Shown: positions 27,752 through 37,030, counted from the stretch's first letter. The stretch is 64,000 bases of DNA from an uncultured Chloroflexales bacterium (GCA_937918935.1 CAKZSI010000022.1:58915-122914), one strand, 5' to 3'. The notes: generated from the letters alone by a model not told the origin. Made by a program: numbers and translations.

Positions 27752-28540
27752 ATGAACAAGCCACGCATACTACTTGTAGAGGAGGACCCAAACCTTCGGA
27801 TGGCGCTCGACAGCCAGTTGCGCGCCGACGGGCACACGGTCGTTGCCACGGGCAGCGCGGAGCAGGCCACGGCGCTGCTCCAGCGGGAATCCTTTGCCCT
27901 GCTGATGATCGAGGTCGCACTCGCGGCGGGTGACGGGATCGCGCTCATGGCCCTGGCGCGCCGCCTGCACCCCGATCTGGAACTGATCGTCCTGACCGGC
28001 GCCGCGACGCTCGAATCGGCGATCGCGGCCCTCAATCTCGGCGCCCGGGCCTATCTGCGCAAACCCTTTACCCTCGATGCCGTCGTCCGGTGTGTGGACC
28101 GGGCGCTCGAGCAGTGGCACACCCGCAGCGCCTATCATGCTACGCTCCGGCAGCTAGGCGCCACGCTGTTGCGCATCGCCGAGCCCTACGACACCCCCTA
28201 TGAGCTTACAGAACCCCGCCAGGCCCTTCTCCGCGTTGGCACGCTGCAGATCGACCCGCGTCGCCGCCGGGCGATGCTGGGCAGTCGGGTCCTTCCGCTC
28301 ACCAGCGGCGAGTTTGACTTGCTGCTCTACCTGGCGCATCGCAACGGCGAGGTGCTGTCTCCCGAGCGCCTCGCGCGGGACGTACTGGGCTACAACTGCG
28401 CCCCCGACGAGGCCCGCGAACTGATCAAGGCCCGGGTGCACCGCCTGCGCGCCAAACTCGAACCGAACCCCCGCGCACCGACCTTTCTGGTAAGCGTGCG
28501 TGGCGCGGGTTATATGCTTACGGCCGGCGAGGAGCGCTGA
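27752..28540 (+). CDS. OmpR-like response regulator with Glu at the phosphoacceptor site
   Basis: A 262-residue response regulator: receiver domain (1-120) and winged-helix DNA-binding domain (about 160-258, ending VSVRGAGYML). The usual phosphorylated Asp is replaced by Glu54 in LMIEVALAAGDG. The other receiver residues are kept: acidic EED at 10-12, Thr in VLTGAA, Lys in RKPF. A Glu here often mimics the phosphorylated state, so it may be constitutively active or phosphorylation-independent. No histidine kinase is adjacent. ATG 27752 is preferred to GTG 27740. Confidence 0.88.
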   Translation: MNKPRILLVEEDPNLRMALDSQLRADGHTVVATGSAEQATALLQRESFALLMIEVALAAGDGIALMALARRLHPDLELIVLTGAATLESAIAALNLGARAYLRKPFTLDAVVRCVDRALEQWHTRSAYHATLRQLGATLLRIAEPYDTPYELTEPRQALLRVGTLQIDPRRRRAMLGSRVLPLTSGEFDLLLYLAHRNGEVLSPERLARDVLGYNCAPDEARELIKARVHRLRAKLEPNPRAPTFLVSVRGAGYMLTAGEER

Positions 28541-28916
28541 AGAACCTTACAATGGGGTGCCCCGGACCTCACAGACCTGGCGGACCTGCGGAGTCCGGGG
28601 GGCATCCACCGCGATCTACGGGTTACCAGCGGAGAGGCCTCCCGGGGATGTCGCGAATCGAATGACCGGAACCGGAGCAACCGGGTTTCCTCACGCCCTG
28701 CCTCGGGGCGTTGCCCCACCGCCGGGGAACAACCGGGCTTCCTCACCCTCCTGCCCGAAACATGGGGAAAGGCCGCAACCGCCGTGTGAGATCTTCTTCT
28801 CTCCCGAAAGGGGGGCTGGCCCCCTTGCGCCGCACAGCGGCGGCTGGTACGGTACAGGCGTGGAACGCTCCGGTCAGCGTCGTGTGAAGCGTATACACGG
28901 ATTGGGAGGAGAGACT
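28541..28916. repeat. spacer with clustered palindromic repeat copies
   Basis: No gene is seen. From about 28668 to 28750 there are repeated fragments of the dispersed element, including two gcaaccggg/aacaaccggg segments and a hairpin ggggc / gcccc at 28705-28717. The right end carries the strong ribosome binding site of the next gene. Confidence 0.55.
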
Positions 28917-29555
28917 ATGGGTTGGCTTGACTTTCTCTTCGGGCGTAAGAACGAACAGCAGGCCCCGCAACCAGCCAGCGGGCGCGTCTCATTTGGCGAG
29001 GGACCAATTCGCTTTAACGGCACGGCCCCCGCACGGGGCACGCCAGGTGCTGCGCCGGATGAGCACGAACTGGCCTTGCAGCGCTACCGCTACATGCTCC
29101 GCACTGCTCCGCCAGAGACAATCGAGCAGGCCCATGCCGAGGCCTTTGCGCAGATGACGCCAGAGCAGCGGGCCTACGTCTTGCAGGCCCTGTCCGCGGA
29201 GTTGTCTGAGGCCGAGCGCGCCAGGCTCACCCCGGCCGACAGCGAGCCGCAGCCCCTGGCGCGCGTCGCCACGCGCGCTGAACTGCGCAACCCCGGCACG
29301 GTCGAGCGGGCGCTCGAAGCCGCGCCTGCCAGGCAGGGCATGCTCGGCGGCGCGGGCGGGCTGGCGGGTACGTTGCTCATGAGCTTTGCTGCTGGCTTCG
29401 CTGGCAGTATGGTCGCGGCGGCCTTCTTCGATGCTGTCGGCGACCCCTTCGCCGCAGCCGGCGATATGGCCTCCGAACTGCCGGTGGCCGAGGCCGACTT
29501 CGGCGAGAGCTTCGCTGATTTCGGTGGCTTCGATGGGGGCTTCGAAGACTTTTAG
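28917..29555 (+). CDS. protein of unknown function with glycine-rich hydrophobic segment and acidic tail
   Basis: A 212-residue protein I cannot assign. It starts MGWLDFLFGRKNEQQ, has a helical middle (HELALQRYRYMLRTAPPETI; MTPEQRAYVLQALSAEL), a Gly/Ala-rich hydrophobic stretch (about 145-180) that could insert in a membrane, and an acidic Phe-Gly tail DFGGFDGGFEDF. The ATG follows an excellent ribosome binding site (gggaggag), so it is very likely a real gene. Frames extending upstream to 28500 lack coding character. Confidence 0.75.
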   Translation: MGWLDFLFGRKNEQQAPQPASGRVSFGEGPIRFNGTAPARGTPGAAPDEHELALQRYRYMLRTAPPETIEQAHAEAFAQMTPEQRAYVLQALSAELSEAERARLTPADSEPQPLARVATRAELRNPGTVERALEAAPARQGMLGGAGGLAGTLLMSFAAGFAGSMVAAAFFDAVGDPFAAAGDMASELPVAEADFGESFADFGGFDGGFEDF

Positions 29556-29561
29556 AGGCGT

Positions 29562-29626
29562 GTGGGGAAATCAGGTTTTCCCACCCCTCCTGTACGGGAG
29601 AGTCTGGGAGGGCAAAGCCCTCCCAG
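29562..29626. repeat. dispersed palindrome pair
   Basis: Two hairpins directly after the preceding stop: 29562-29584 (arms gtggggaaa / ttttcccac) and 29604-29626 (arms ctgggagggc / gccctcccag). One of the best-preserved copies of the family; may terminate transcription before lipB. Confidence 0.75.
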
Positions 29627-29657
29627 AAACAGCCACAGGCAGTGGTATACTGGAGGC

Positions 29658-30401
29658 ATGACCGCTACTGCCAGGCGCACCATCCGCCTCGTCCGGGCCG
29701 GAACACTGCCCTACCCGGCCGCCCTCACCTTACAGCGCGACCTGGTCGCCGCACGCTCGGCCGGGCGCGTCCCCGATACGCTGCTGCTGCTGGAACATCC
29801 TCCCACGATTACCCTTGGCGCACGCGCCAATCCCGCCCATGTGCTTCTGCCCCCCGATGAACTGCTGCGCCGCGGCGTGGCCGTCGTCTCTAGCGATCGC
29901 GGCGGGGACGTGACCTACCACGGCCCCGGCCAACTGGTCGGCTACCCGATCCTCAAACTCTCCCAGTACGGCGGCGATCTCGGCCGTTACCTGCGCGGGC
30001 TGGAGGAGACGATTATTCGTACCCTGGCGGACTATGGCGTGGCCGGCGAGCGGGCGCCGGGGCTTACCGGGGTGTGGGTCGCGGGGGGACGGGCCAAGAT
30101 CTGCGCCATTGGCGTCCGGCTCAGCGCTTCCGGCGTCACCTCCCACGGCTTTGCCCTCAACGTCAGCACTGATCTGAGCGGCTTCGCTCACATCGTGCCC
30201 TGCGGGATCGCCGATCGCGCTGTCACTTCGCTGGAGCGCCTGCTCGGCTATGCCCCGTCCCTCGATGCCGTGTCCACAAGCCTGCTCGAGCACTTCGCGG
30301 CGGTCTTTGGGGTAGAGATTCGAACCGAAGATGGGGTACAATTGAAGCGTGAGCGACCGGCGGATGGTGAACCAGGTCCTGCCATGTCAGTGCCGGAGTG
30401 A
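29658..30401 (+). CDS. lipB: lipoyl(octanoyl) transferase
   Basis: A 247-residue LipB. Diagnostic stretches are LLLEHPPTITLGARA, DRGGDVTYHGPGQLVGYP, and the catalytic pair: Lys in RAKICAIGVR and Cys in IVPCGI. It moves octanoyl from acyl carrier protein to lipoyl domains; lipA follows 96 bases downstream, and the PDH E2 substrate is encoded at 44329. ATG 29658 is preceded closely by ggagg. A TATACT box at 29646-29651 sits only seven bases before the ATG, raising the possibility of a leaderless or very short leader transcript. Confidence 0.93.
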   Translation: MTATARRTIRLVRAGTLPYPAALTLQRDLVAARSAGRVPDTLLLLEHPPTITLGARANPAHVLLPPDELLRRGVAVVSSDRGGDVTYHGPGQLVGYPILKLSQYGGDLGRYLRGLEETIIRTLADYGVAGERAPGLTGVWVAGGRAKICAIGVRLSASGVTSHGFALNVSTDLSGFAHIVPCGIADRAVTSLERLLGYAPSLDAVSTSLLEHFAAVFGVEIRTEDGVQLKRERPADGEPGPAMSVPE

Positions 30402-30497
30402 AAGCCTGCGGCGCAACCCTCCAGGTTTCTCTACGCTTCTCCTCCAGGCAGTACAAAGAGAGAACCACCTTTCCCATTCCAGCTAGAAACAGATGCT

Positions 30498-31415
30498 ATG
30501 GCTGAACTGATCCCCCTCTCTTCCATAGATGTGGCCGGGGCCTCCAAGGTTGCACCGCGACCGCGGCGCCCGGAATGGCTGAAGGCCCGCGCTCCCTCCG
30601 GCGCCAACTACGCCGATGTACATCGCCTGATGCGTGAGAAGGGCCTGCATACCGTATGTGAAGAGGCCCGCTGCCCCAACCTCGGCGAGTGCTGGAACCA
30701 CCGTACCGCGACGTTCCTGCTCCTTGGAGACATCTGCACCCGTGGCTGCCGCTACTGCGCCATCGGCAAAGGCAAGCCGCAGCCGATTGACGAGAGTGAG
30801 CCGGAACGGGTCGCGGACTCGGTGGCCCACCTGCAACTGCGCTTCGCCGTGCTCACCTCGGTCAACCGCGACGATGTACCCGATGGCGGCGCGCATATTT
30901 TCGCCCGCACCATTACCCTGATCCGTGAGCGGGTGCCTGAATGCAGCGTTGAGGTGCTCATTCCCGATTTCGACGGTAACTGGGACGCCCTCCAGATGGT
31001 GCTGGACGCCCGGCCCGATGTGCTGAATCACAATATCGAGACCGTACCGCGGCTCTTCCGGCGCTTCCGTCCCCGCGCCCGCTTCGAGCAGAGCCTGGAA
31101 CTGCTGGCCCGCGCCCGCGCCTTCGACCCGTACCTGGTGACCAAGAGCGGAATGATGGTCGGCGCTGGCGAGACCAACGCCGAGGTGCTCGAGGTGCTCG
31201 ATGCCCTGCGCGCGGTTGACGTCAACGTGGTGACCATCGGGCAGTACCTCGCTCCCGACGCGAGCTACTGGCCGGTGGATCGCTATGTGACGCCGGAGGA
31301 GTTCGCCCACTTTCGTGCCGAAGGTTTGCATCGCGGCTTTCGCCATGTGGAGAGCGGCCCCCTGGTGCGGTCGAGCTACCATGCTCATCTCCACGTCGGG
31401 GCCCCGCAACATTGA
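30498..31415 (+). CDS. lipA: lipoyl synthase (radical SAM)
   Basis: A 305-residue LipA. Both iron-sulfur clusters are encoded: auxiliary cluster Cys54, Cys59, Cys65 (CX4CX5C) and radical SAM cluster Cys80, Cys84, Cys87 (CX3CX2C), with the C-terminal RSSYHA serine. It inserts two sulfur atoms into octanoyl groups on lipoyl domains. Forms a two-gene unit with lipB. A TACAAT-like box at the end of lipB might give it a separate promoter. Confidence 0.96.
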   Translation: MAELIPLSSIDVAGASKVAPRPRRPEWLKARAPSGANYADVHRLMREKGLHTVCEEARCPNLGECWNHRTATFLLLGDICTRGCRYCAIGKGKPQPIDESEPERVADSVAHLQLRFAVLTSVNRDDVPDGGAHIFARTITLIRERVPECSVEVLIPDFDGNWDALQMVLDARPDVLNHNIETVPRLFRRFRPRARFEQSLELLARARAFDPYLVTKSGMMVGAGETNAEVLEVLDALRAVDVNVVTIGQYLAPDASYWPVDRYVTPEEFAHFRAEGLHRGFRHVESGPLVRSSYHAHLHVGAPQH

Positions 31416-31452
31416 GATACTCCGCGGATACACTTCTACTGTATCATCCTTT

Positions 31453-31612
31453 CTGGGAGGGTAAAGCCCTCCCCTTTTCTCGTTGTGTTCATAGCAGGAT
31501 AGTTGGTTGGAGGGGAATACGGAAACCGGGTTTCGCCATCCTCCTGCCCACGGGAGAGTGCTGGCGGCATCACCGCCTGTTGGAGGGGTGTGAGGAAACC
31601 GGGTTTCTCCAC
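31453..31612. repeat. dispersed palindromes after lipA
   Basis: Hairpin at 31453-31474 (ctgggaggg / ccctcccc, followed by ttttct, so a plausible lipA terminator) and further members at about 31521 and 31590-31612 (gtgaggaaacc / gggtttctccac). Confidence 0.65.
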
Positions 31613-31653
31613 CGCCCGGCCTGCTGAAAGCTCATCTAACCAGGAAAAGAGAC

Positions 31654-33765
31654 ATGCTCCACTCTGTCTCGCGTTCACTCCGAGCGCTTAGCCTTGTCGC
31701 CCTGGCTCTGCTCCTGCTGGTCCTGGTTGGGCCGGCCCGCGCCGATGAACAGGACGAGGCGCCACCGGTGGCGCCAGTCGAGCAGATCATCGTGCGCTTT
31801 CCATCCTCCGAAAGCTCTGGCCGTGGGGCCATCGCCAACCCCATGCAGGCCGCCGCGCAGTTGAGCGCCCAGGCGGCGACCCCGCTGGAGTATGTGCGGA
31901 CCCTGGCTGATGGCACGCACGTGTTGCGCCTGCCCGAGCCGCTCCCCCTCGATGAGGCCCAGCGTCTGGCCGAGCGCCTGGCTGTCGCATCGGGAGCAGA
32001 GTATGTCGAACCGGACCTGATTTTCTTCCCGACCCTGGTTCCGAGCGACCCGCGGTACGTGAGCGACCAGTGGAACCTTCAGTCAGTCACCAGCACGAGG
32101 TACGGCGCCAACTTCCCCGACGCCTGGATGATCACCACTGGCAACCCGGCCATCGTCACCGCCATCCTCGACACTGGCGGCCTCCTGACCCACGTGGACC
32201 TGGCCGGGCGAACCCCGGCGGCCAACCCGGGCTACGACTTTGTTTCGACCCTGTTCAATGCCAATGACGGCGATGCGCGTGATCCCGACCCGAGTGATCC
32301 GGGCGACTGGGTTAGCTCGACTGAGGCGACAGGCGGTTGCCCGGCAGGCCCGAGTAGCTGGCATGGCTCGCACGTGGCGGGCATTTTTGGCGCCCGGGCC
32401 AATAATGGCGGCATCGCTGGCGCAGTCTGGGATGCGCCGATGCTCATCGTGCGCGTGCTGGGCAAATGCGGCGGCAGCCTGAGCGACGTCGCCGACGCCA
32501 TGCGCTGGGCCGCCGGGCTGCCCGTGCCAGGCGTGCCGAACAATCCTACCCCGGCCCGGGTGCTCAATCTGAGCCTTGGCGCCTCGGGCAGCACGTGCCC
32601 GGCCACGATGCAGAACGCCATCAACGCCGTCAACCAGATCGGCGCGATGGTCGTTGTCGCAGCCGGGAACGCCAATGCATCGGCCTCGAGCATGACCCCC
32701 GCCAACTGCGCAGGAGTGGTTGTCGTCGCCGCCTCGACGCTCTCCGGCAACCGGGCGCCGTACAGCAACTATGGCCCGCTGGTCACCCTTGCTGCGCCGG
32801 GCGGCGACAGCGCCGCTGCGGTGGTCTCGACGGTCAATAGCAGCCCGACAGCACCATCACCGACTGGCGACAGCTATGCCGGCTACCGTGGTACAAGCAT
32901 GGCCACGCCCCACGTGGCCGGAGCGATCAGTCTGATGCTCTCGGCTAATCCCGGCTTGAGCCGCTCGGAGGTGCTGGAGATCCTGCGAAACACGGCCACA
33001 GCGTTTCCCACCGGCAGCGGCTGTATTGACCGCTGTGGCGCGGGCCTCCTCAACGCCGGCGCGGCGGTCGAAGAGGCCGCCCGGCGCGTGCGTCAGCTCA
33101 GCTTTGCCGACGATCCGCGGGTTGTAACGGAGGGGGAAGCGGTGACGATCACCCTGGCCCTGAACCTCGTCAGTAATCAGGAGGTCTCCGTACCCTACAG
33201 CGCGGGCGGCACGGCGAGTCTGTCTGATCATACCTTGCGCCCGGGCAGCGTCGTCTTTGCGCCAGGACAGCGTTCGGCGACCCTCAGCTTCAGGATCGAG
33301 GCTGACAGCGAACGCGATCCCGGTGAAACGCTCACCATTACCCTCGGCGACCCGGAGCGCGCGACCCTTGCCGGCCCCTCCAGCCTCACCTTGATCATTC
33401 AGGACACTACGGCGCCGGGCCGCCTGGCGCTGGGTGCCACGATGCTGGACTTCGGCTCGCACCGCCTGGGCGCCACAGGCACGCTGCCGGTCATGGTCGC
33501 GAACGGAGGCAACTCACCAATCCAGGTGACGGGGATAGACTTCGAGGGGAGCTTCGCTCGCCGCGGGGGCGCCTGCCCCGCCGCGTTCCCGTTCAGCCTG
33601 GCGCCGGGAGAGAGTTGTACGCTGTTGATTGCCTTTACGCCGACCACGATGGGGGCGCACAGCGGGCGGGTAGCGCTTGCGATGGCGGAAGGCGAAAGTG
33701 GAAGCATCGCCCTCCAGGGCAGCGGGATCGAGGCGCAGGTCATGCTGCCTCTGGTGCGGCAGTAA
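31654..33765 (+). CDS. secreted subtilisin-like serine protease (S8)
   Basis: A 703-residue exported protease. A signal peptide (1-30, ending ARA) and propeptide precede the S8 domain with Asp173 (ILDTGG), His237 (WHGSH) and Ser415 (GTSMATPHVAG); the oxyanion Asn region is VVVAAGNAN. After the catalytic domain come a Calx-beta-like domain (about 485-585) and an Ig-like ASPM/SPD2/Hydin-type domain (about 590-700, DFGSHRLG and GESCTLLIAFTPT). Likely cell-surface or secreted protein degradation. Its own transcription unit. Confidence 0.92.
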   Translation: MLHSVSRSLRALSLVALALLLLVLVGPARADEQDEAPPVAPVEQIIVRFPSSESSGRGAIANPMQAAAQLSAQAATPLEYVRTLADGTHVLRLPEPLPLDEAQRLAERLAVASGAEYVEPDLIFFPTLVPSDPRYVSDQWNLQSVTSTRYGANFPDAWMITTGNPAIVTAILDTGGLLTHVDLAGRTPAANPGYDFVSTLFNANDGDARDPDPSDPGDWVSSTEATGGCPAGPSSWHGSHVAGIFGARANNGGIAGAVWDAPMLIVRVLGKCGGSLSDVADAMRWAAGLPVPGVPNNPTPARVLNLSLGASGSTCPATMQNAINAVNQIGAMVVVAAGNANASASSMTPANCAGVVVVAASTLSGNRAPYSNYGPLVTLAAPGGDSAAAVVSTVNSSPTAPSPTGDSYAGYRGTSMATPHVAGAISLMLSANPGLSRSEVLEILRNTATAFPTGSGCIDRCGAGLLNAGAAVEEAARRVRQLSFADDPRVVTEGEAVTITLALNLVSNQEVSVPYSAGGTASLSDHTLRPGSVVFAPGQRSATLSFRIEADSERDPGETLTITLGDPERATLAGPSSLTLIIQDTTAPGRLALGATMLDFGSHRLGATGTLPVMVANGGNSPIQVTGIDFEGSFARRGGACPAAFPFSLAPGESCTLLIAFTPTTMGAHSGRVALAMAEGESGSIALQGSGIEAQVMLPLVRQ

Positions 33766-34006
33766 GCGTCGTGTGGTTTCGTTACGCGCACGTGTTCAGA
33801 TATACTGCTGAGCGCGCAGAGGAACGTAGAAAATGATCTGTTTGAAGCCCTGTGCGCTCCTCCGCGCACGCTGCGGTCCAGACGGGTTCGGCAGATGTGC
33901 ATGCTATCCGTTATGTGCCTGATTGACAGACGCCCCACCACCGTGTTACCGTGTTACCATCCACGCAAGTGTCTTGCCTAAATGTAATCGCCGGAAGGCG
34001 TCGCCG

Positions 34007-34786
34007 ATGGACTACCCCCTGCCGCTGTGGCCGCACCTGTACCTGTACCCCCCGCTGGCGGCCATCGCGCTCTGGGTGGGGTTGACCCTGGTCGTGGCCG
34101 GGTTGAATCGGCGCGGCCCGCTGGCGGGACGGATCGCCCTGGTGGTGGCGCTGCCGTTGCTGGGCATGGCCCATCACGAACTGTGGGCGGTGCGGGCGGA
34201 GGTGGGGCTGACGGCGGCATACCGGGGGTTCATTGCCGGCTCACTGATCTGGGCCTGGCACGAACTGGCATTCTACTGCGGGGCGATCACCGGGCCATGG
34301 CGCAAGCCCTGCCCGCCCGCGGCGCGCGGTTTTGCGCGCTTCGGCTACGCCCTGGGCACCCACCTCTACCACGAACTGGCCGTCGTCGCCGAACTGGCGC
34401 TGATGGCCTGGTTGCTCTACGATGCGGTGAACTTCGTTGGTCCGCTGGTCTTCATCCTCAGTTGGGGGTTGCAGCACAGCGCCAAGCTGAACGTGCTGCT
34501 CGGCGTGCGTTCGCTGAACATCGAGTTCTTCCCGCCCCACCTGCGCTATCTCGGCAGCTACTGGTCCCAACGCCCTACCAACTGGTTCTTCGTGCCCTCG
34601 GTCTCGGTGGTGACGCTGCTGGCGATCATGCTCTGGCTGGCGGCGCACGCACACCGCTTCGAGGCCGCAGGGCCGCGTCTGGCGCTGATCGCCTCGCTGG
34701 TGGCGCTGGGTGCGCTGGAACACTGGTTGCTTGGCCTGCCCGCGCGGCGTCCGGCGACCATCGCAGCGCGGCAGCCAGTTGAATAG
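34007..34786 (+). CDS. puhE: PuhE-like photosynthetic complex assembly protein (DUF3623)
   Basis: A 259-residue polytopic membrane protein with about seven hydrophobic helices. It carries the DUF3623/PuhE pattern: LIWAWHELAFYCGAITGP followed by CPP and ARF, then HHEL-like YHELAVVAELAL, HSAKLNVLLGVRSLN and FFPPHLRYLGSYW. In purple bacteria PuhE influences assembly of reaction-centre/light-harvesting complexes and pigment supply. This strongly suggests a phototroph. ATG 34007 with ggaagg nine bases upstream. No other photosynthesis gene lies in the window. The gap 33766-34006 holds only two direct 8-base repeats (accgtgtt). Confidence 0.83.
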   Translation: MDYPLPLWPHLYLYPPLAAIALWVGLTLVVAGLNRRGPLAGRIALVVALPLLGMAHHELWAVRAEVGLTAAYRGFIAGSLIWAWHELAFYCGAITGPWRKPCPPAARGFARFGYALGTHLYHELAVVAELALMAWLLYDAVNFVGPLVFILSWGLQHSAKLNVLLGVRSLNIEFFPPHLRYLGSYWSQRPTNWFFVPSVSVVTLLAIMLWLAAHAHRFEAAGPRLALIASLVALGALEHWLLGLPARRPATIAARQPVE

Positions 34787-34821
34787 AGGATGTCTCTTGC
34801 CCGAAGGCTGCCTGGAGAGGT

Positions 34822-34851
34822 ATGGGGAAACCAGGTTTCCCCATTTTTTTA
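34822..34851 (+). terminator. hairpin terminator between puhE and menC
   Basis: A perfect hairpin (arms atggggaaac / gtttccccat) is followed by seven T residues on the plus strand: a textbook intrinsic terminator for puhE. It is also a member of the dispersed palindrome family, and it touches the stop of the convergent menC gene. Confidence 0.8.
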
Positions 34852-35955
34852 TGCCAGTACGACCCGTTCGAGCGTAACGCTCTCGAGAAACTCCTCGTCC
34901 AGCACGGCGCCGCTGCCCGGCCCTTCGGGCACGCTCAGGGTACTGTCGGGGTTGAGCGCGAAGGGGTTGCACACCACGTCGCGCCGGAAGTAGCGCTCGC
35001 TGGCGCTAATGTCGCCTGGCAGCGCGAAGTTCGGCAGGCTGGCCAGGGCCACGTTGGCCGCGCGCCCGATACCGGTCTCCAGCATGCCCCCGCACCAGAC
35101 CGGGAGACCGGCTTCGGCGGCCAGGTCGTGGATGCGGCGGGCCGCGGTCAGCCCGCCGACACGGCTGGGCTTAATGTTGATCACGCCGCAGGCGCGCAAC
35201 TCGATCGCCCAGCGGGCATGCTCCGGCGAGACGATGCTTTCGTCCAGGCACAGCGGGGTGCGCAGGCGACGCTGGAGCTTCGCGTGGTCAATGATGTCGT
35301 CGTGGGCCAGGGGTTGCTCGATCAATAGCAGGTCGAAGGCGTCGAGTTGCGCCAGGTGGTCGGCATCATCGAGGCTGTAGATGCTGTTGGCATCCACCTG
35401 GAGGCGCAGATCGGGCCATCGCTCGCGGACGGCGCGGGTCGGCTCTATGTCCCACCCGGGCCTGATCTTGAGCTTTACGCGGCGGTAGCCCGCCTCAATG
35501 TAGCCGCCGACGACGCGGAGCAGGGTGTCAATGTCGGGTTGCACACCCACGCTCACGCCAACGTCCACACGGTTACGAGCGCCGCCGAGCATGGCGCTCA
35601 GGCTGCGACCCTCCAGGCGCCCCATCAGGTCCCAGACGGCGAACTCGAAGGCCGAGCGGGCCATGCGGTTGCCGCGCACGCGGGTGAAGAGGGCGTCAAC
35701 GTCCTCGGGGCGGCGCAGTTCGGCCTCAAGGAGCATGGGGGCCAGGATCTCGCGCCCGATGACCCAGGCGGTGCTCTGGGTCTCTTCGTTGTACCATGGG
35801 CCAACACCGACCGGCGCCTCCCCCCAACCGACGCTCCCTTCGGCCTCTACGCGCGCGATCACCGAGTGATTGGCCAGTTCGCGCCAGCCACTGGTCTCGA
35901 AGGGTGTGACAAACGGCAGTTCGATCCGTCTGAGTTCGATTCGTTCGATACGCAT
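34849..35955 (-). CDS. menC: o-succinylbenzoate synthase (enolase superfamily)
   Basis: A 368-residue enolase-superfamily enzyme of the MenC/N-succinylamino acid racemase group. The catalytic Lys lies in RRVKLKIRPG, the metal ligands in DANSIYSL, LIEQPL and LDESI, and the second Lys in INIKPSRVGG. It dehydrates SHCHC to o-succinylbenzoate in menaquinone synthesis; the racemase activity of relatives cannot be excluded. Menaquinone is the quinone of filamentous anoxygenic phototrophs, matching the neighbouring puhE. ATG at 35955. No other men genes nearby. Confidence 0.88.
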   Translation of the reverse strand: MRIERIELRRIELPFVTPFETSGWRELANHSVIARVEAEGSVGWGEAPVGVGPWYNEETQSTAWVIGREILAPMLLEAELRRPEDVDALFTRVRGNRMARSAFEFAVWDLMGRLEGRSLSAMLGGARNRVDVGVSVGVQPDIDTLLRVVGGYIEAGYRRVKLKIRPGWDIEPTRAVRERWPDLRLQVDANSIYSLDDADHLAQLDAFDLLLIEQPLAHDDIIDHAKLQRRLRTPLCLDESIVSPEHARWAIELRACGVINIKPSRVGGLTAARRIHDLAAEAGLPVWCGGMLETGIGRAANVALASLPNFALPGDISASERYFRRDVVCNPFALNPDSTLSVPEGPGSGAVLDEEFLESVTLERVVLA

Positions 35956-36032
35956 GCTTCACACCTGTGTCACCATTCGTAGAAGGCATGGCCTCCGGCT
36001 CCCCGGCCGCGATCCAGGGCCGAGACACGGTC

Positions 36033-36899
36033 TCACCTGACCTCAAGCAACTCGATCTCAAACACCAGGGTGGCGCCGGGAGGCACCTTCCCCTCGCCAG
36101 CGCCCTGATCGCCGTAGGCCAGTTCCGGTGGCACGACCAACTGGCGCAGCCCGCCAACGCGCATCCCGGTGATGCCCTCTTCCCAGCCCGGGATCACCTT
36201 GCCGTCGCCCAGGCGAAACTCATACGGTTTCTGCCGCGCCAGGGGCCGGGTGGGGAGCAGGGAGGTCTCGAAGCGCGTACCGTCGTTGAGCCAGCCGGTG
36301 TAGTGCACCACCACCGTCGCGCCGGGCTGCGCCTCCGCGCCCGTACCCGGTTCCAGGTCGGCGTACTTCAGGCCGCCGGGGGTGGTTACGTAGGCCGAGG
36401 CCTCGAGCGCCTGCGGGGCGGCGGGCGGACTGCGGCGAATGTCCACCAGTTCAACCTCGAAGGTCAGCGTGGCGTTCGGCGGAATAACCCCCCCGGCGCC
36501 TCGGGCGCCGTAGGCCAGTTCCGGGGGGATGATCAGGCGCGCCTTGCCGCCCCGGCGCATCAGTGCGATGCCCTCGTCCCAGCCGGGGATGACCGCGCCT
36601 GCGCCGAGCACGAACTGCAACGGATCATCGCGCAGGTGCGAGTTGTCGAACTCGGTCCCGTCGGCCAGGGCGCCACGGTAGTGCACATCAACCACATCGC
36701 CGGGACGGGGATGTGGGCCGATGCCAGGTTCCAGTTCAATGAAGGTCAGCCCGCTGGGAGTCACCGTCGGCAGTGCGGCGGGACGGCGCTCGGCGGCAGG
36801 GCCGGGCGCGACCGCTGGAGTCTGGGCGCCACACGCGGCCAGGAGTGCCAGGGCCAGGAGGAGGGCAGACGCTGTGAGGGGAAGGGGAAAGGACTTCAT
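36033..36899 (-). CDS. lipoprotein with two FKBP-type prolyl isomerase domains
   Basis: A 288-residue lipoprotein: signal ending ALLAAC, short Pro/Ala linker, then two FKBP domains in tandem (about 45-155 and 170-285). Each has the family pattern: VDVHYRGALADGTEFDNS ... VIPGWDEGIALM ... PPELAYGARG in the first; VVVHYTGWLNDGTRFETS ... VIPGWEEGITGM ... PPELAYGDQG in the second. It should catalyse cis-trans prolyl isomerisation during folding of exported proteins. ATG 36899 gives the lipoprotein signal; a longer frame to 36974 does not. Confidence 0.9.
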   Translation of the reverse strand: MKSFPLPLTASALLLALALLAACGAQTPAVAPGPAAERRPAALPTVTPSGLTFIELEPGIGPHPRPGDVVDVHYRGALADGTEFDNSHLRDDPLQFVLGAGAVIPGWDEGIALMRRGGKARLIIPPELAYGARGAGGVIPPNATLTFEVELVDIRRSPPAAPQALEASAYVTTPGGLKYADLEPGTGAEAQPGATVVVHYTGWLNDGTRFETSLLPTRPLARQKPYEFRLGDGKVIPGWEEGITGMRVGGLRQLVVPPELAYGDQGAGEGKVPPGATLVFEIELLEVR

Positions 36900-36980
36900 A
36901 GGAATACCAGAGGGAAGGCGCGCATCAAGGCTTGATGTCCGCTCTTCTCTCGCAACTTGACGGCGCTTTTTCATCCCCTC

Positions 36981-37030
36981 CAGGACCAGAAACAGGGTTC
37001 CTGCGAGGGCGCAGCCCTCCGAGACCCTCC
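36981..37030. repeat. decayed palindromic repeat copy
   Basis: Hairpin gagggc / gccctc at 37005-37019 next to a fragment resembling the gaaacagggttcc arm pair; a degraded member of the dispersed family between two lipoprotein genes. Confidence 0.45.
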
